A stretch of DNA of 8,312 bases from Candidatus Peribacteria bacterium. GTDB lineage: Bacteria; Patescibacteria; JAEDAM01; Absconditabacterales; Absconditicoccaceae. Position 1 is the stretch's first letter. Every line of letters begins with the position of its first letter. The position numbers and the translations under genes are program-made. Shown in pieces: positions 6,763-8,312 of the stretch. The notes beneath the pieces are model-generated. The model saw nothing but the letters and a program-made list of their open reading frames with translations. It was not told the origin of the DNA and ran no database searches. The stretch spans positions 1 to 8,312 of the forward strand of contig JAITQZ010000042.1 in assembly GCA_031288635.1 (NCBI GenBank), given 5' to 3'.

Positions 6763-7344
6763 ATGCACAACCTCCAACAAACTTTCTTCGACTTTGTCAC
6801 AATGACTCAACAACTGGCAAAAGTCGAGCGTTCTCAGCATTATCAAGGCACTGAAAGATTTGAAAACGATGTAGAACACAGCTATCAGCTCACAATGTTA
6901 GCTTGGTTGATAATTGACTATCTCAAGCTCCCGCTCAATAAAGACCTCGTCATCAAACTTGCCCTCGCACACGACATCATCGAAGTATACGCTGGCGACA
7001 CCTTGCCATTCAACAATCCTAACGCCATCGCAGAAAAAGAAAAAAAAGAAGCAGATGCCCTTTCACGTTTAGCGTCTGAATTCTGAGAAACAGACATCTG
7101 GGACTACATTCACGCATACCATCAAAGACAGACACAAGAAGCAAAATTTGTCTACGCCCTAGATAAACTTATCCCAGAATACAACATCTTCCTCTGAGAC
7201 CAAAAGGTCTACAAACATTTCCACATTTCTCAAGCAGACCTAGTACAACATATGAAAAAAGCCTATATCTACGAACCCTTACAACCTTTCGCAGACCAAC
7301 TCATTGCCACCGTCTACCAACACCCCGAACGATTTGACGAATAA
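6763..7344 (+). CDS. HD-domain phosphohydrolase, YfbR/HDDC2-like (two UGA-Gly)
   Basis: This 193-residue metal-dependent hydrolase belongs to the HD superfamily, closest by motif to the 5'-deoxynucleotidase/HDDC2 type (HD_3). Metal ligands are visible: His39 (VEHSY), His70-Asp71 (LALAHDIIEVYAGDT, with Glu74 and Asp79 nearby) and Asp134 in YALDKL. The likely reaction is removal of phosphate from (deoxy)nucleoside monophosphates, but substrate cannot be read from the sequence. TGA codons at 7084-7086 and 7195-7197 encode Gly108 and Gly145. The part after the first UGA supplies the last metal ligand, so the standard-code product (107 residues) would be inactive. It starts 45 bases after pflA with no promoter visible, so it probably belongs to the pflA transcript. 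Confidence 0.87.
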
Positions 7345-7383
7345 AACGAAGTCTTTCCTCTTTCTTTATCTGGCATACTGTTC

Positions 7384-7411
7384 GGACACCGCAATACTGC
7401 GGTGTCCCTAC
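7384..7411 (-). repeat. REP-like palindrome, copy 2 (GTAG plus 24-base hairpin)
   Basis: GGACACCGCAAT (7384-7395) and ACTGCGGTGTCC (7396-7407) form the same palindrome as at 5918-5941 with a single base change near the centre, again followed by CTAC (7408-7411; GTAG on the minus strand). The left flank TTTATCTGGCAT (7365-7376) matches TTTATCTGGTAT (5886-5897) of copy 1, so the repeated unit is larger than the hairpin. It begins 40 bases after the stop of the HD gene. Confidence 0.65.
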
Positions 7412-7442
7412 GTGTAGGTGATGATATCTTTCCTCTTTCAAC

Positions 7443-7489
7443 CCCTGCAGTTCTGCAGGGTCACGTCCCCACAGGACTACAGGACGTGA
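7443..7489. repeat. Adjacent double hairpin between the HD gene and focA
   Basis: CCCTGCAG (7443-7450) and CTGCAGGG (7453-7460) form an 8-base stem with a two-base loop. It abuts TCACGTCC (7461-7468) and GGACGTGA (7482-7489), another 8-base stem with a 13-base loop. The minus strand of that loop contains GTAG. The sufB-pflA gap lacks this element, so it looks like an insertion into, or a second family of, REP-like sequence. Confidence 0.55.
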
Positions 7490-7491
7490 TT

Positions 7492-7517
7492 TCCTCTTTT
7501 ATTTTTCCTCTTTCTCT
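7492..7517 (+). repeat. Pyrimidine-rich leader tract before focA, copy 2
   Basis: This 26-base C/T-rich tract ends five bases before the focA ATG and matches 24 of 26 positions with 5959-5984 before pflA. No -10 box lies at the 30-33 base distance seen for other units, so focA may be transcribed from upstream. Confidence 0.5.
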
Positions 7518-7522
7518 CCTCA

Positions 7523-8302
7523 ATGAACGAAACCCTCACCCCGGCAGAAATCACCGCCAAATCCACGGAAGTCGCCCTTGAAAAAACCAGCAAATCCCGA
7601 TACAAAATCCTCATCAACGGTCTCCTGGCAGGACTGTTCATTGGAATCGGAGCAATGTTTTCTATCAACTCCATCACGGGACTCGAAGCACTCCCCTATG
7701 GACTCACAAAACTCATCGCAGGACTCGCCTTTTCGATTGGGCTCATTCTAGTAATGATTGCAGGAGCCGACCTCTTCACGGGAGACGCATTAATGATTAC
7801 CGCCGTGGCAAATAAAAAACTCCGCCTCTGCACCCGAGCAAAACATCTCCTCCTCATCCGAATAAGCAACCTTATCGGAGCACTGCTTTTAATCACCCTC
7901 TTGCACCTGGCTGGACGAGACAGTTTCGCCAACGGAACCATCACTGAAACCCTCTTGCAAATCGGAGAAAAAAAGCTGCATTACGGACGGTGGCAAGCAC
8001 TCTTTTTGGGAGTACTCTGTAATATCCTCGTCTGCCTCGGAGTCCGACTAGCCCGAGCAGGAAAAAGAGCGGTAGACAAAATCGCGGGCATCATTTTTCC
8101 TGTGTCTGCGTTCGTTGCTTGTGGATTTGAACACAGCGTTGCAAATATGTTTTACCTCCCGTATGCGTACCTGCTCGGACTGGAGACCAACATTGGTGAA
8201 ATGCTTTGGAGCAACTTTTTACCCGTCAGCATTGGAAACCTGATTGGTGGTGCAATCTTTATCGGACTCCTCTATCGAATACTGTACCGCAAGAACTCTT
8301 AG
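7523..8302 (+). CDS. focA: Formate/nitrite transporter family channel (FocA-like)
   Basis: This 259-residue integral membrane protein of the FNT family forms pentameric channels that export (or import) formate. Six membrane segments can be placed at about residues 28-50, 60-80, 107-130, 157-177, 188-208 and 233-255. Diagnostic motifs are GADLFTGDAL (81-90, the omega-loop region; most relatives have N where this has D88), CGFEHSVANMFYLP (200-213) with the central pore His204 corresponding to His209 of E. coli FocA, and SIGNLIGGAIFIGLLY in the last helix. The N-terminus is short and cytoplasmic. With pflA nearby, formate export during fermentation is more likely than nitrite transport. It contains no UGA, ends with TAG, and is complete, ending 10 bases before the window edge. 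Confidence 0.92.
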   Translation: MNETLTPAEITAKSTEVALEKTSKSRYKILINGLLAGLFIGIGAMFSINSITGLEALPYGLTKLIAGLAFSIGLILVMIAGADLFTGDALMITAVANKKLRLCTRAKHLLLIRISNLIGALLLITLLHLAGRDSFANGTITETLLQIGEKKLHYGRWQALFLGVLCNILVCLGVRLARAGKRAVDKIAGIIFPVSAFVACGFEHSVANMFYLPYAYLLGLETNIGEMLWSNFLPVSIGNLIGGAIFIGLLYRILYRKNS

Positions 8303-8312
8303 TACAACATAT

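Noticed and set aside
7345..7522. Small CRISPR-like array between the HD gene and focA
   Set aside because: The repeats are palindromes of different sequence with no regular repeat-spacer length and no cas genes nearby.

Overview
The window reads coherently only if UGA is translated as glycine (genetic code 25). Under that code five genes become full length: 223-1002, hicA, sufB, pflA and the HD hydrolase. Together they carry eight in-frame UGA codons. Where alignment by memory is possible, the UGA falls at a family-conserved glycine: TFGPDLS in Suf[16 protein letters not shown] in PflA, PVHG in HicA and SGY in the TIM-barrel protein. All eleven genes end in TAA or TAG and none ends in TGA. 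This points to the Candidate Phyla Radiation lineages Gracilibacteria (BD1-5) or Absconditabacteria (SR1), which are known for this recoding. I cannot separate the two from this window. Read under the standard code, pflA, sufB and the HD gene look broken and hicA disappears.

Layout. Bases 1-222 hold no gene that I can support, only the promoter of the first one. Next come a TIM-barrel sugar isomerase/epimerase-like protein (223-1002) and a 203-base gap with an inverted repeat and a good promoter. A type II toxin-antitoxin pair follows in the order hicB-hicA (1206-1728). It converges, six bases apart, on a minus-strand pair: an acidic single-pass membrane protein (3006-2650) followed by a free-standing AlaRS-type editing plus C-Ala protein (2643-1735). 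A divergent promoter region (3007-3170) separates these from a SIMPL-domain protein (3171-3914). The rest is a plus-strand run: lipoprotein, sufB, pflA, HD hydrolase and a FocA-type formate channel.

Physiology. PflA (the glycyl-radical activase of pyruvate formate-lyase) and FocA (formate channel) suggest fermentative, formate-producing anaerobic metabolism. The pyruvate formate-lyase itself is not in the window. SufB stands alone, without sufC, sufD or sufS beside it.

Regulation and non-coding structure. Five transcription units have recognisable -10 boxes lying 30 to 33 bases before the start codon, and I see no convincing Shine-Dalgarno sequence anywhere. The sufB-pflA and HD-focA gaps share a duplicated block. 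It contains a 24-base palindrome followed by CTAC (GTAG at the 5' edge on the minus strand, as in REP elements mobilised by RAYT transposases) and, just before the ATG, a nearly identical 26-base pyrimidine-rich tract. These repeats, the hidden recoded HicBA module and the unusual AlaRS-like protein are the most interesting items.
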